DNA of 64,000 bases from NCBI GenBank assembly GCA_021405325.1, contig QWII01000046.1, forward strand, positions 1-64,000, read 5' to 3'. The notes beneath the pieces were generated by a model. It saw only the letters and a list, made by a program, of their open reading frames with translations, was not told the origin of the DNA and ran no database searches. The position numbers were made by a program, and so were the translations under genes. This stretch comes from Caldilinea sp. CFX5. GTDB taxonomy: Bacteria > Chloroflexota > Anaerolineae > Caldilineales > Caldilineaceae. Positions 45,773-53,407 of this stretch are shown here, one piece after another; within the stretch, counting starts at the first letter, position 1, and every line of letters starts with the position of its first letter.

Positions 45773-45773
45773 C

Positions 45774-45876
45774 CCCACCCCAGCCCTCCCCAGCTTGGGG
45801 AGGGAGCTACCGTTTCGTCGAGGAGACCACGGTTCCTCCCCCAAACTGGGGGAGGTTAGGAGGGGGTAAGGGTTCC
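45774..45876. mobile_element. palindromic insertion flanked by a 13-bp direct repeat
   Basis: A 103-base segment rich in CCCTCCCCAGCTTGGGGAGGG-type palindromes, with complementary ends (CCCACCCCAGCCCTCCCC.. / ..GGAGGTTAGGAGGGGGTAAGG), is flanked by perfect copies of ATGAAGGGATAAC at 45761-45773 and 45877-45889. The left copy contains the dehydrogenase stop codon, and the right copy supplies the ribosome site for etfB. This is a clean insertion footprint. Confidence 0.75.
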
Positions 45877-45895
45877 ATGAAGGGATAACTATGTC

Positions 45896-46651
45896 ATGAA
45901 CATTCTTGTCTGTGTCAAACGGGTGCCGGCGACGGGGGGACGCATTGACCTCACGCCCGACAGTCAGGCCATCGACACACGCCATCTCGGCTTTACGATC
46001 AGCCCGCATGAGGAATGTGCGGTAGAAGAAGCGCTGCAACTGGTGGAAAAGCACGGCGGTTCCACCACCGTCTTGACTCTTGGCCCGGCCGCCGCCGAAG
46101 AACAACTGCGCGATGCAATGGCGATGGGCATTGATCATGCTCAATTATTAGCGATTGATGACGGCGACTGGGACGCCGGCGCCACCGCCGCGGCCATTGT
46201 CAACGCCATTCGCAGCGCCCATCCGGCCTATGATCTCCTGCTCTTTGGCAATGAGTCTGCCGACAGTGGCGGCTATCAGGTGGGCATTCGCGTCGCCTAT
46301 GCGCTGGATCTGCCCTGTGTTACCGGCGTCAAGGCGCTGGAAATTGCCGGAAACAAAGCCATCGGCAAACGTGAGATCCCCGGCGGCTGGGAACTCTTTG
46401 AAGTGGCGTTGCCGGCGCTCTTTACGGTGAAGGAGGGGATCAACCTGCCCCGCTATCCTTCCTTGCCCGGTCGGCTCAAGGCGCGCAAAAAGCCGGTGGA
46501 GCGGAGCCAACCGGCTTTTGCCGGTAACCGGCTTGAAAAAGTACGGTTACGCCTGCCGCCGTCGCAAACCGGTCAAGTGGAAATCCTCGGTTCCGGTTCC
46601 GAGGCTGCGGCCAAAGCCGTGGCGATCTTTCGCAAATTGGGGGTGTTATGA
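45896..46651 (+). CDS. etfB: electron transfer flavoprotein beta subunit
   Basis: The 251-residue product matches EtfB throughout: the N-terminal MNILVCVKRVPATG, ISPHEECAVEEALQLVEKHGG near 40-60, the TVLTLGPAAAEEQLRDAMAMG helix, and the AMP-binding region GNESADSGGYQVGIRVA near 119. It pairs with EtfA to accept electrons from the upstream flavoprotein dehydrogenase and hand them to the quinone pool. The ribosome site AAGGGA at 45880 is a duplicate from the small insertion just upstream. The ATGA at 46648 overlaps the start of etfA by 4 bases, a sign of translational coupling. Confidence 0.92.
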   Translation: MNILVCVKRVPATGGRIDLTPDSQAIDTRHLGFTISPHEECAVEEALQLVEKHGGSTTVLTLGPAAAEEQLRDAMAMGIDHAQLLAIDDGDWDAGATAAAIVNAIRSAHPAYDLLLFGNESADSGGYQVGIRVAYALDLPCVTGVKALEIAGNKAIGKREIPGGWELFEVALPALFTVKEGINLPRYPSLPGRLKARKKPVERSQPAFAGNRLEKVRLRLPPSQTGQVEILGSGSEAAAKAVAIFRKLGVL

Positions 46652-47619
46652 TTCTCGTCTTTGTTGAACACGACCGCGGGAAACTCAATGAACTTTCGCT
46701 GCAAGCGCTCACCCTGGGCCGTCAGGTAGCCCAACAGACTGATGGGGCGCTACAGGTTGTTACTGTTGGCGAAGCGGCACGCGCGTTGTTGCCGCGTGTA
46801 GCTGAATACGGCGTCGGCCTGGTTCATTTGGCCCAAGATTCACGTTTGGATGACTACGCGCCAGGGGCTTGGGCGCAATGTGTGGTTGATCGGATCACGG
46901 CGCTCCAGCCGCAGGTGGTGTTGGCCGCCGGCAGTGACCGCGGTAACGAAGTGTTGGCCCATGTCGCCGCCCGCGCTGATCTGCCGCTAGCCGCCAACTG
47001 CACCGAGGTCACGCCTGGTGAGCCATTTCTCGTCACGCGCCAACGCTGGGGCGGCAGCTTGCTGGAAGATGCTAAAGTTCATGGCGCCGTCAAACTGCTC
47101 ACGCTGGCGCCCCATGCGATTCAGGCCGAAGCTACCGCTGCGTCGCAAGCACCTGCCATCCAGGAATTTACGCCGGCGTTGAATGAGAAAGATTTTCGCG
47201 TCCGCGTCACGGCGCGGGTCGAAACGACGGGGGGCAAGGTTTCGCTGGCCGATGCCAAAGTGGTGGTCGGCGGCGGACGGGGCGTCGGTAGCGCCGAAGG
47301 CTTCGCTGTCTTGGAAACGTTGGCGGAACTGCTCGGTGGCGTGGTCGGCTGCTCGCGGGCGGTCACCAGTCTCGGCTGGCGACCCCATCTCGACCAGGTG
47401 GGGCAGACGGGTACGCGCATCGCGCCGGAGATTTACATCGCCTGCGGCGTGAGCGGCGCCATCCAGCACATGGTCGGTTGCAAAGGGGCCAAACAGATCC
47501 TGGCGATCAACACCGACCCCGAAGCGCCGATTGTCGCCCGTGCCGATTATGCGATTATTGATGATCTACATAAGGCGATCCCGGCGATCTGTGTCGAGAT
47601 TCGTAAAGGGAATGGGTAA
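46648..47619 (+). CDS. etfA: electron transfer flavoprotein alpha subunit
   Basis: The 323-residue product is a complete EtfA. The N-terminal half is the less conserved domain I. The FAD-binding C-terminal half contains VVGGGRGVGSAEGF near 210, VGCSRAVTSLGW near 236, the signature HLDQVGQTGTRIAPEIYIACG (about 251-271), GVSGAIQHMVG and ILAINTDPEAPIVARADY. It overlaps etfB by 4 bases. A strong terminator follows at 47669-47703, closing the gntR-dehydrogenase-etfBA unit. A diverged fragment of the same signature region lies at about 48799-48908. Confidence 0.93.
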   Translation: MILVFVEHDRGKLNELSLQALTLGRQVAQQTDGALQVVTVGEAARALLPRVAEYGVGLVHLAQDSRLDDYAPGAWAQCVVDRITALQPQVVLAAGSDRGNEVLAHVAARADLPLAANCTEVTPGEPFLVTRQRWGGSLLEDAKVHGAVKLLTLAPHAIQAEATAASQAPAIQEFTPALNEKDFRVRVTARVETTGGKVSLADAKVVVGGGRGVGSAEGFAVLETLAELLGGVVGCSRAVTSLGWRPHLDQVGQTGTRIAPEIYIACGVSGAIQHMVGCKGAKQILAINTDPEAPIVARADYAIIDDLHKAIPAICVEIRKGNG

Positions 47620-47668
47620 CGGTTTTGCCGCTGGTCACTTGCCATCACGCATAAACCTACTTGCAGAC

Positions 47669-47703
47669 AAAAAAGTCCGCTGACCATAATCAGCGGACTT
47701 TTT
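47669..47703 (+). terminator. rho-independent terminator after etfA
   Basis: AAAAAAGTCCGCTGA (47669-47683) pairs with TCAGCGGACTTTTT (47690-47703) around a 6-base loop, ending in five T on the plus strand. The A tract on the left gives a T tract on the other strand, so it can also serve the convergent gene at 47793. Confidence 0.9.
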
Positions 47704-47792
47704 CCATTCTGGTTTTTAGCTATGACTTTGCTCGATCTGTTGCGTTTGCCGCGAAATGGCGCGACTGCGCCAACGGGCTGGTACGGCGCAGA

Positions 47793-48398
47793 TTACTTCT
47801 TAGATGAAATCCCTCTTTTCTGTGCTTTCTTTAGCATTTTCTCTACATCTGTCCACAGTTCTGGCGTTTCAAGTAATTCAGCAAACTGGCTCACCCAAAA
47901 CTTGATGCGTTGATGATCTAACTCCTTTTGCATCGCAATGACGGCTTCAATATCCAACATATCTTTTGGGCGGTGAGCAACCGCTTTGAGAATAATCAAG
48001 TCCTCTGGTGTAGGTAGACGGATTTGAAGAGAACCTGTCTCATACGCTTGGCCACGTTCAACCGCTTCAACTTCAAAGGGCAAAAGGCCAAGCGATATAT
48101 CAACATTAATGCCGCTCTCTTTATGTTGTAGGAGAAGGACGCGACTTCGGCGCGCAAACTCTTCAATATCAGGAATCCGTGAACGTAAGCCCTCTTCTTT
48201 GGCTATTTCTAGCAGTTGTGGAATATCTTCCAAGGCTAACAGCATCATGGCATCTGCGTCGGCAGTTAGCCTTGGTTTCCCTAGAATGCTGGCTGCTATG
48301 CCACCAATGATTACGCCTTGATTCCCAAAGCGCGCAATTAGGTTTTGGAGCGCTTGAATCGGCGCCCGCAACGGTTCTAAGATGCTGGATGAGGTCAT
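47793..48398 (-). CDS. nucleotidyltransferase-like protein (MNT/AbiEii type)
   Basis: The 201-residue protein carries the nucleotidyltransferase entry motif IIGGIAASILGKPRLTADADAM (about 28-51), a Gly-Gly followed by a DxD-type pair. RLPTPEDLIILKAVAHRPKDMLDIEAV (about 130-157) is typical of AbiEii-like and related minimal nucleotidyltransferases. Such proteins often serve as toxins or RNA/tRNA modifiers. Its start overlaps the stop of the 82-aa gene (ATGA), so the two are translationally coupled. The DNA is AT-richer than its flanks, suggesting transfer. The Lys-rich C-terminal tail is KKAQKRGISSKK. Confidence 0.75.
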   Translation of the reverse strand: MTSSSILEPLRAPIQALQNLIARFGNQGVIIGGIAASILGKPRLTADADAMMLLALEDIPQLLEIAKEEGLRSRIPDIEEFARRSRVLLLQHKESGINVDISLGLLPFEVEAVERGQAYETGSLQIRLPTPEDLIILKAVAHRPKDMLDIEAVIAMQKELDHQRIKFWVSQFAELLETPELWTDVEKMLKKAQKRGISSKK

Positions 48399-48643
48399 GG
48401 TTGTTTTTCTTGATGATTTGACAGATAAAGACTTCGCAACCGGTTCCAGCGCTGCCGAACAATCTCGATTTGTGTATCACTATTACGGTGTAGCAGCCCT
48501 AGCCCAACCGCCATGCGCAGTAAAGAATTCAACTTCTGCCAGCGCAGCGCAGGTGACATTTGCTGTTGCTCTTTTACTTCCACTTCAGCTACGGACTGCC
48601 AACGCTTTTGATAGGCTTGTAACATTGAGCTATCTAGTTGCAT
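48395..48643 (-). CDS. small protein, 82 aa, coupled to the nucleotidyltransferase
   Basis: This basic, helical 82-residue protein of unknown family overlaps the nucleotidyltransferase start by 4 bases. ATG 48643 is preferred because GAGG stands 9 bases upstream. The position and size recall an antitoxin or partner gene of a nucleotidyltransferase pair, but no known antitoxin motif is seen. Confidence 0.6.
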   Translation of the reverse strand: MQLDSSMLQAYQKRWQSVAEVEVKEQQQMSPALRWQKLNSLLRMAVGLGLLHRNSDTQIEIVRQRWNRLRSLYLSNHQEKQP

Positions 48644-48798
48644 AAGGATTAACCTCAAATGGTATGAATCAACTCTAACGGTGACACCACGCTAATCTGT
48701 AAACCAGGAATGGTCTTTGCCCTGCGCTGGAATACGGTGATTATATCACAACAAAACAAGTATCGCTATGTCCCTGCTTGATTGCTACCGAACATGCT

Positions 48799-48908
48799 TG
48801 GCGCCCCATCTCGACCAGGTGGGGCAGACCGGCACCCGCATTGCGCCGGCGATCTACATCGCCTGCGGCGTGAGCGGGGCTATCCAACATATGATCGGTT
48901 GCAAAGAA
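48799..48908 (+). pseudogene. etfA fragment (C-terminal signature region)
   Basis: These 110 bases encode PHLDQVGQTGTRIAPAIYIA.. and then GVSGAIQHMIGCKE, matching the FAD-binding signature of the intact etfA at about 47381-47490. The nucleotide sequences differ at roughly 14 positions, so the fragment is not a fresh duplicate. It begins and ends abruptly between the nucleotidyltransferase pair and the membrane protein. Confidence 0.8.
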
Positions 48909-48913
48909 GTCAG

Positions 48914-49597
48914 CTATTCTTTAGCAATAATTATTTTATTGGCTTCTAAAACCTCAGCAGAGTCAAGTTTTAGTTTGTAAGCTCTAATTAGTTGCTTACT
49001 AAAGGCCTGTGATGACCGAAACCATGAACGAATAGCAAGTAGAATAACAACTAAACCGATAACGGCCTCATAAGTAACGATAACCCAAATGGACCCGCCG
49101 AGCATCGGTTGAAGTCGGTGAATGGTAAAAGCAACAGACGAGAAAGTTATCAATAAAAAATTCAAAGCTGTCGATCGGCTCAACCTAACCCGTGTTCTTA
49201 CATACCCAAGGTACTCTCGTGCAAACTCGCGATTTTCACTATCCATTAGTTGCATTACCGTAAAACGTTTGCCTGAAAGCCCTTCCGCTTTCAAAACTGA
49301 AGAAGTTACTCGTTTTTCTACACTCTTAAAAATGTCATCTGCGAGATTATCTATAAAAACACCAAATGGGTAAGCCATTGCTAGTAAGAGTGGCAGTACA
49401 AACGCTTCTGTTCCCTTTAATTTATTAATGTCAATCCAGTGAAACCCAAACAAAGTAAACACTAGCAGCGCAAACCAGGCTAGTGCTTGGACTCCACCGA
49501 TCAAATGCTCAATTAGTAAGGCCGTTGTTGTCATAGTGAAGATTTTTGTAAGGTATTGGGCGATTGCCGAAGAGTAGTTTTTGTATAATCGCTTCAC
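48914..49597 (-). CDS. predicted membrane protein of unknown function
   Basis: The product has about 227 residues from a GTG at 49597, or 206 from ATG 49534. Four hydrophobic segments are visible: LAWFALLVFTLFGF, VLPLLLAMAYPFGVFI, ALNFLLITFSSVAF and WVIVTYEAVIGLVVILLAI. Between the second and third lies a charged cytoplasmic-type region with RRTRVRL-like character, and the tail is rich in Lys/Ala. I do not recognise the family. Neither start has a clear ribosome site. The region is AT-rich, and its upstream part overlaps another open frame at 49509-49688, noted as a finding. The 3' end abuts the etfA fragment. Confidence 0.55.
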   Translation of the reverse strand: MKRLYKNYSSAIAQYLTKIFTMTTTALLIEHLIGGVQALAWFALLVFTLFGFHWIDINKLKGTEAFVLPLLLAMAYPFGVFIDNLADDIFKSVEKRVTSSVLKAEGLSGKRFTVMQLMDSENREFAREYLGYVRTRVRLSRSTALNFLLITFSSVAFTIHRLQPMLGGSIWVIVTYEAVIGLVVILLAIRSWFRSSQAFSKQLIRAYKLKLDSAEVLEANKIIIAKE

Positions 49598-49666
49598 TAA
49601 AGCTATGCACGAGATCGCCAGGCAGTTCCCGGTATAGAGCTAGGCGCCGGTCCGAATGAAGAGCTA

Positions 49667-49930
49667 TTAGGCAGCAACCTTTTCGGTGTTAACAGCAATT
49701 TCAAGTGTGTTGAATAACTGTTGCAGAGATAATTCGCGCTCAAAACCGGCAACATCTTGGCGATCACACAGGGCAAGCAGGGTGCGCAAATCATCCGCTG
49801 TGCGCACAGTTTGAAAAGATTGGGTCGGTACAAAGTAGACTAAGCTTTTCTTATCGAGGTGGAGCAAATTGAGAACGTTGTTAAGCGTGCCTTTGCTTTT
49901 TCCATCCCAAATCATATCAAGGAGCATCAA
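49667..49930 (-). CDS. small protein, 87 aa, coupled to a ribbon-helix-helix gene
   Basis: The ATG overlaps the stop of the RHH gene by 4 bases (ATGA), the usual layout of an antitoxin followed by its toxin. The 87 residues begin MMLLDMIWDGKSKG but lack the acidic residues of a PIN nuclease, and no other toxin family is recognised. The frame ends at 49667. In the next frame a protein-like stretch continues without stop to 49509, so this may be the first part of a longer gene broken by a frameshift. Confidence 0.5.
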   Translation of the reverse strand: MMLLDMIWDGKSKGTLNNVLNLLHLDKKSLVYFVPTQSFQTVRTADDLRTLLALCDRQDVAGFERELSLQQLFNTLEIAVNTEKVAA

Positions 49931-50256
49931 TTCTCCTCATGGGTTGCCAGATAGGCTTGCGCCAAATCAGCATCGATCTGCTCATTATCGACGCCTGTGG
50001 CATATCCCAAGTTCAGCGCGCCAAAGTGACTCTCAAAGCGTTGCCGCGCCTGTTGCTTTGCCGCGTCACTCTGCTGCTGGCCTTTCCCTTTCATTCGCAA
50101 GCGTTGAGAAGCAGCAGGCAGCGCCTCGAACTCTGCGATCAGACGTTGAACCGCTGTACGCACTAACTCGTCTTGACTCGTTCCTACTTGGCGGGCCATG
50201 ACATGTAAGATTTGTTGCTCGTGTTCCGTCAGCGTAATATTGGCAGTAAGTACCAT
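49927..50256 (-). CDS. ribbon-helix-helix-type protein, probable antitoxin
   Basis: The 109-residue protein starts with VLTANITLTEHEQQILHVMA and continues QVGTSQDELVRTAVQRLI, a beta strand plus two helices as in the RHH/CopG fold (about 1-42). The rest is a charged helical tail with several Gln/Lys repeats (KGKGQQQSDAAKQQARQRF), ending in an acidic AYLATHEEN, as in antitoxins whose tail binds the toxin. It overlaps the next gene by 4 bases. The ribosome site GAGGTG precedes the ATG. Antitoxin function is inferred from fold and layout. Confidence 0.65.
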   Translation of the reverse strand: MVLTANITLTEHEQQILHVMARQVGTSQDELVRTAVQRLIAEFEALPAASQRLRMKGKGQQQSDAAKQQARQRFESHFGALNLGYATGVDNEQIDADLAQAYLATHEEN

Positions 50257-50369
50257 GGTCTTACACCTCCATGAATTGACTCTATATCTATGAAAGTATA
50301 ACCGAGCAACGCATTCTAGGCAATCAGCGAAAGGAGGAACTTTTGTTTGCTGAATTTCCTAGCAGCCGT

Positions 50370-51659
50370 TCAAGCTTTCACTATGCGCGGCTCCTCTACC
50401 GCAAACCGCAGCAACCCCCAACTCAGCGTCCCGATGACTGCCGACAGCACAAACATCACCTGATAACTCAGCACCCCGGCCAGCCACCCCCCAATCAACG
50501 GCGCCAGCGCGCCAGCGACACCGGGAATGGTATTGGCCAGACCGATGTAAGTCGGGCGATTTTCGGCGTCGGTAAATTCATAGACAATGGAAATGCCGGA
50601 GACAAAGACGCCGGCATTCACGGCGCCACGCAGGAAAAAGATGGGGAAAAACCACCACGCGTTCGGCGCCACGATGGCGAGGACCAGCGAAAGCACACTC
50701 ACCGCCATACAGATTTCCAGACTCAACTTGTGACCTTTGCGGTCGGCCAGAAAGCCGAAAAAGAGATTGGCCAGGGCCAGGCCAATCTGCAAGGCGACGG
50801 TAAAGCCGCTGGCCTGTGCATCCGGTAGCTGCCAGCGCTGGACTGAATAAACCACCAGAAAGCCGGTTGCCATGCCACTCAGCGCAAAGATAATCTGCGT
50901 CAACAGATACATGCGAAAGTTGCGGTCGCGCCCCAGTACCGCCGGTAGGGAACGCAAGTATTCCAGTTGCGAGACGGCGGGTTTGCTGCTGTAGACCGCC
51001 GGCTCACGCGTGAGTGAAATAAAGAACCAGGAGATAACCATGCAGACCGACGCCACGGTAAAGGCAATGACATACCCAAGGGGAAAGGTGTAACGGTCGA
51101 GGACAAAGGGCAACGCCAGCGCACCGAGAACGCCGGCGCCATTGCCGATAAAGTTGGTAATGCCAAAGAAGCGCCCCCGGTGTTTGACCGGGATGATCTT
51201 GGCAATCATATCCTGCCAGCCGACCACGATCATGCCGACGCCAAAAGCGTGCCAGCCATAGAGGACAAAGAAGAGAACTAATGCCCAAAATGGCCGACTG
51301 GTCGCCAGGAAATAGGCCATCGGGGCTAACAAGAAAATGGGCAGTCGTTCCAGAAAAAAGCCGATGGTCACAGGGAAGAACTTTTTCAACGGCGCCCGTT
51401 GCACCGTATTGGCCATAAAGATTTGCGGCAGGTAGATACCGACTGCATTGAGAAAGGGGATCAAGCCAATCAATAGCGGATTATCGGTAAAGTGGCTCAC
51501 AAAGAGGGGCAAGATGACGGTGGATGAGATAAAACTCATCCCCAACCAGAACCACGCCCCATCTAGGGCGTTGACCGTAAAATTCCAACGATAATTTCGT
51601 TCGGCTGCTGCTTGCGCCGGTTCTTGCCCTGGGGCGGTATTGACTACGACGTCTGTCAT
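50370..51659 (-). CDS. major facilitator superfamily transporter
   Basis: The 429-residue product has about 12 hydrophobic segments, a cytoplasmic N-terminus, and the loop between helices 2 and 3 and 8 and 9 (GFLADRKGHKLSLEI near 315) expected for MFS proteins. DMIAKIIPVKHRGRFFGITNFIG near 150-172 resembles the loop/helix 4-5 region of sugar/drug exporters. Substrate unknown. The gene starts only 8 bases after the stop of the SARP 3 C-terminal part, so it is probably in the same transcript and may be under its control. Confidence 0.87.
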   Translation of the reverse strand: MTDVVVNTAPGQEPAQAAAERNYRWNFTVNALDGAWFWLGMSFISSTVILPLFVSHFTDNPLLIGLIPFLNAVGIYLPQIFMANTVQRAPLKKFFPVTIGFFLERLPIFLLAPMAYFLATSRPFWALVLFFVLYGWHAFGVGMIVVGWQDMIAKIIPVKHRGRFFGITNFIGNGAGVLGALALPFVLDRYTFPLGYVIAFTVASVCMVISWFFISLTREPAVYSSKPAVSQLEYLRSLPAVLGRDRNFRMYLLTQIIFALSGMATGFLVVYSVQRWQLPDAQASGFTVALQIGLALANLFFGFLADRKGHKLSLEICMAVSVLSLVLAIVAPNAWWFFPIFFLRGAVNAGVFVSGISIVYEFTDAENRPTYIGLANTIPGVAGALAPLIGGWLAGVLSYQVMFVLSAVIGTLSWGLLRFAVEEPRIVKA

Positions 51660-51667
51660 TCGTTCAA

Positions 51668-53407
51668 CTATCCTTCGTTTAACTGTGAAATTTGGAAATT
51701 GGTAAAACGAATCGCCGTCCCGTCCGGGTAGGCGCTGGGGTCGATGAGCCGTTCGATATAGCTGGCGGTAAAGAGACCAATCTGCACCGGCGCCGTTGCA
51801 ATGAAGTCTAGCTGTCCCACGCTGAACCAGGTCGCACCGTCACTGCTGCAAAAGCCGCGCATGTGATCACCGGTTCGTTCCAAGCGCAGATAGATCGAAT
51901 CCCCAGGGAGGCGCCCACGCCCGATCACGATCTCCTTGCGCGCTACACAGCCTTGCAGGGCGACTTCAGCCTGGCCGCGCGTCCCCCAGTCGAGGCGCAG
52001 GAAATGCCACTTGTCCTGCCAGAGCAGCAGCCCGCCAATCGCCGGGCGATCCGCCAGGGGACGCTGACACAGCACCTGCACCGCCCAATCGCCCGTAATC
52101 GGTTGGAGCAAGCAAGGCGACGTCAAGAAGGCGTCCCACAACTCGCGCACGTTGGGCGTCTGGACCAGTAAGCCATCGGTCGTGCTGACCACGGCGCCGC
52201 CAGCCGGATCGCGCCACTGCCAGGGCGCCGCCAAGCCGGCGGCAAAGGTCGTGACCGTGGCGTTGTGATCCACGGTGGGCGACGGCTGGGCTGGGGTCAG
52301 ATGCCATTGGACGAACGGGCTATCATGTAGCGCCGGTCGCTCTGCCCGAAACGTCGTACAGAACGCTTGGAAGGCCGCGGGATTGGCCAGGGCCGCCTCT
52401 AGCCCAGAGAGCGCATTGGCGAAAAGGGAACGTGTGAGCGTGCGATAATTGCGAAAGGCAATGCTGAAGTCAGGGCCACCCATGGCGATAAGCGCTTCTG
52501 TAAAGGAATCACGCGCATTTTCATCGTGGCCGTCGGCGAGCCAGGCATAGGCCAATGCAACGAACCCTTCCGCGGGGTTGATCGCCAACGCCCGGTATTG
52601 GCTGAGGGCTTGTTGAAGCGTGGCAATCGCCTGATCGAACGCCCGCTGCGCCAGGTAGACCGCACCCAACCAACGGGTCAGATCCGCCAGATGCTCCTGG
52701 TTCACCGCCGCCGCCTCCCAGACGGCCTGTTCCAGCGCGCGCTGCGCCTGGTCGAGGTGGCCGTGTAACAACGACAAAACTCCGCGGTCGGCATCAAGCC
52801 AGTTGGCCCGTTTGCGATCCCCGACTTGCTCCAGTAAGGTACGCGCTTCTTGTACCAGTCTCTTCACGGCGGGCCAGGGTTTCCCGCTCATGACCTGGGG
52901 AATGGCGTAGACCGCTTCGCCATACCAACGTAGATCCTGGTAGTGCAAGGCCTTGCGTTGGGCATTCTCCACCCAGGCAAGCGCATTGCTCAGATCTTTG
53001 TCCCGAAAATAGGCCATGGTTACCAAGCCATAGGTCGGTCTGAGTTCTTCGGTATAAGGCGCCTGTTCCAGGAAGCCAACCACCTGGGCAACGGTTTTGC
53101 GGAAGCCGGTTAAATCGCCGAGCAAATCGTAGGCCCAACCGATGACGCCGTATAACATGGCGGCTTCGGTTGACGCGCGATCCGCGCCCAAGCGCGCCAG
53201 CCCGGTTTCAGCGATGGTGAGCGCTTCTGCCGGGCGTGGCTGCCAGTTGAGGAGTAGATCCCCCAGCCAAGCGCAGAGTTTGGCTTCCAGAGTAGCCGGT
53301 GCTTGCACCGTCTGGCTAAGGGCAATGGCTTGGCGCAGATACGCTTCCGCGGCGGCATACTGGCTCATGACCGCCGCAAGCTGGCCGAGACCGGTTAACG
53401 CCGCCAA
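51668..53407 (-). CDS. SARP 3 regulator, C-terminal part (TPR and DUF1349 lectin-like domain), frameshifted
   Basis: This part begins with a TPR-like region (about 1-340; ALTGLGQLAAVMSQYAAAEA, LAEQAIATLQQAL-type helices). It ends in a concanavalin-like DUF1349 domain (about 385-575: WQWRDPAGGAVV, GGLLLWQDKWHFLRLDWG, RLERTGDHMRGFCSSDGATW, IGLFTAS). It has no ribosome site of its own. Reading back in its frame from 53407 gives DLNQEAATYFRRVLQRLEPL, which joins smoothly to the 937-residue part upstream after a one-base correction at about 53512-53517. A lectin-like tail on an intracellular SARP/ATPase protein is unusual. Confidence 0.75.
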   Translation of the reverse strand: MAALTGLGQLAAVMSQYAAAEAYLRQAIALSQTVQAPATLEAKLCAWLGDLLLNWQPRPAEALTIAETGLARLGADRASTEAAMLYGVIGWAYDLLGDLTGFRKTVAQVVGFLEQAPYTEELRPTYGLVTMAYFRDKDLSNALAWVENAQRKALHYQDLRWYGEAVYAIPQVMSGKPWPAVKRLVQEARTLLEQVGDRKRANWLDADRGVLSLLHGHLDQAQRALEQAVWEAAAVNQEHLADLTRWLGAVYLAQRAFDQAIATLQQALSQYRALAINPAEGFVALAYAWLADGHDENARDSFTEALIAMGGPDFSIAFRNYRTLTRSLFANALSGLEAALANPAAFQAFCTTFRAERPALHDSPFVQWHLTPAQPSPTVDHNATVTTFAAGLAAPWQWRDPAGGAVVSTTDGLLVQTPNVRELWDAFLTSPCLLQPITGDWAVQVLCQRPLADRPAIGGLLLWQDKWHFLRLDWGTRGQAEVALQGCVARKEIVIGRGRLPGDSIYLRLERTGDHMRGFCSSDGATWFSVGQLDFIATAPVQIGLFTASYIERLIDPSAYPDGTAIRFTNFQISQLNEG

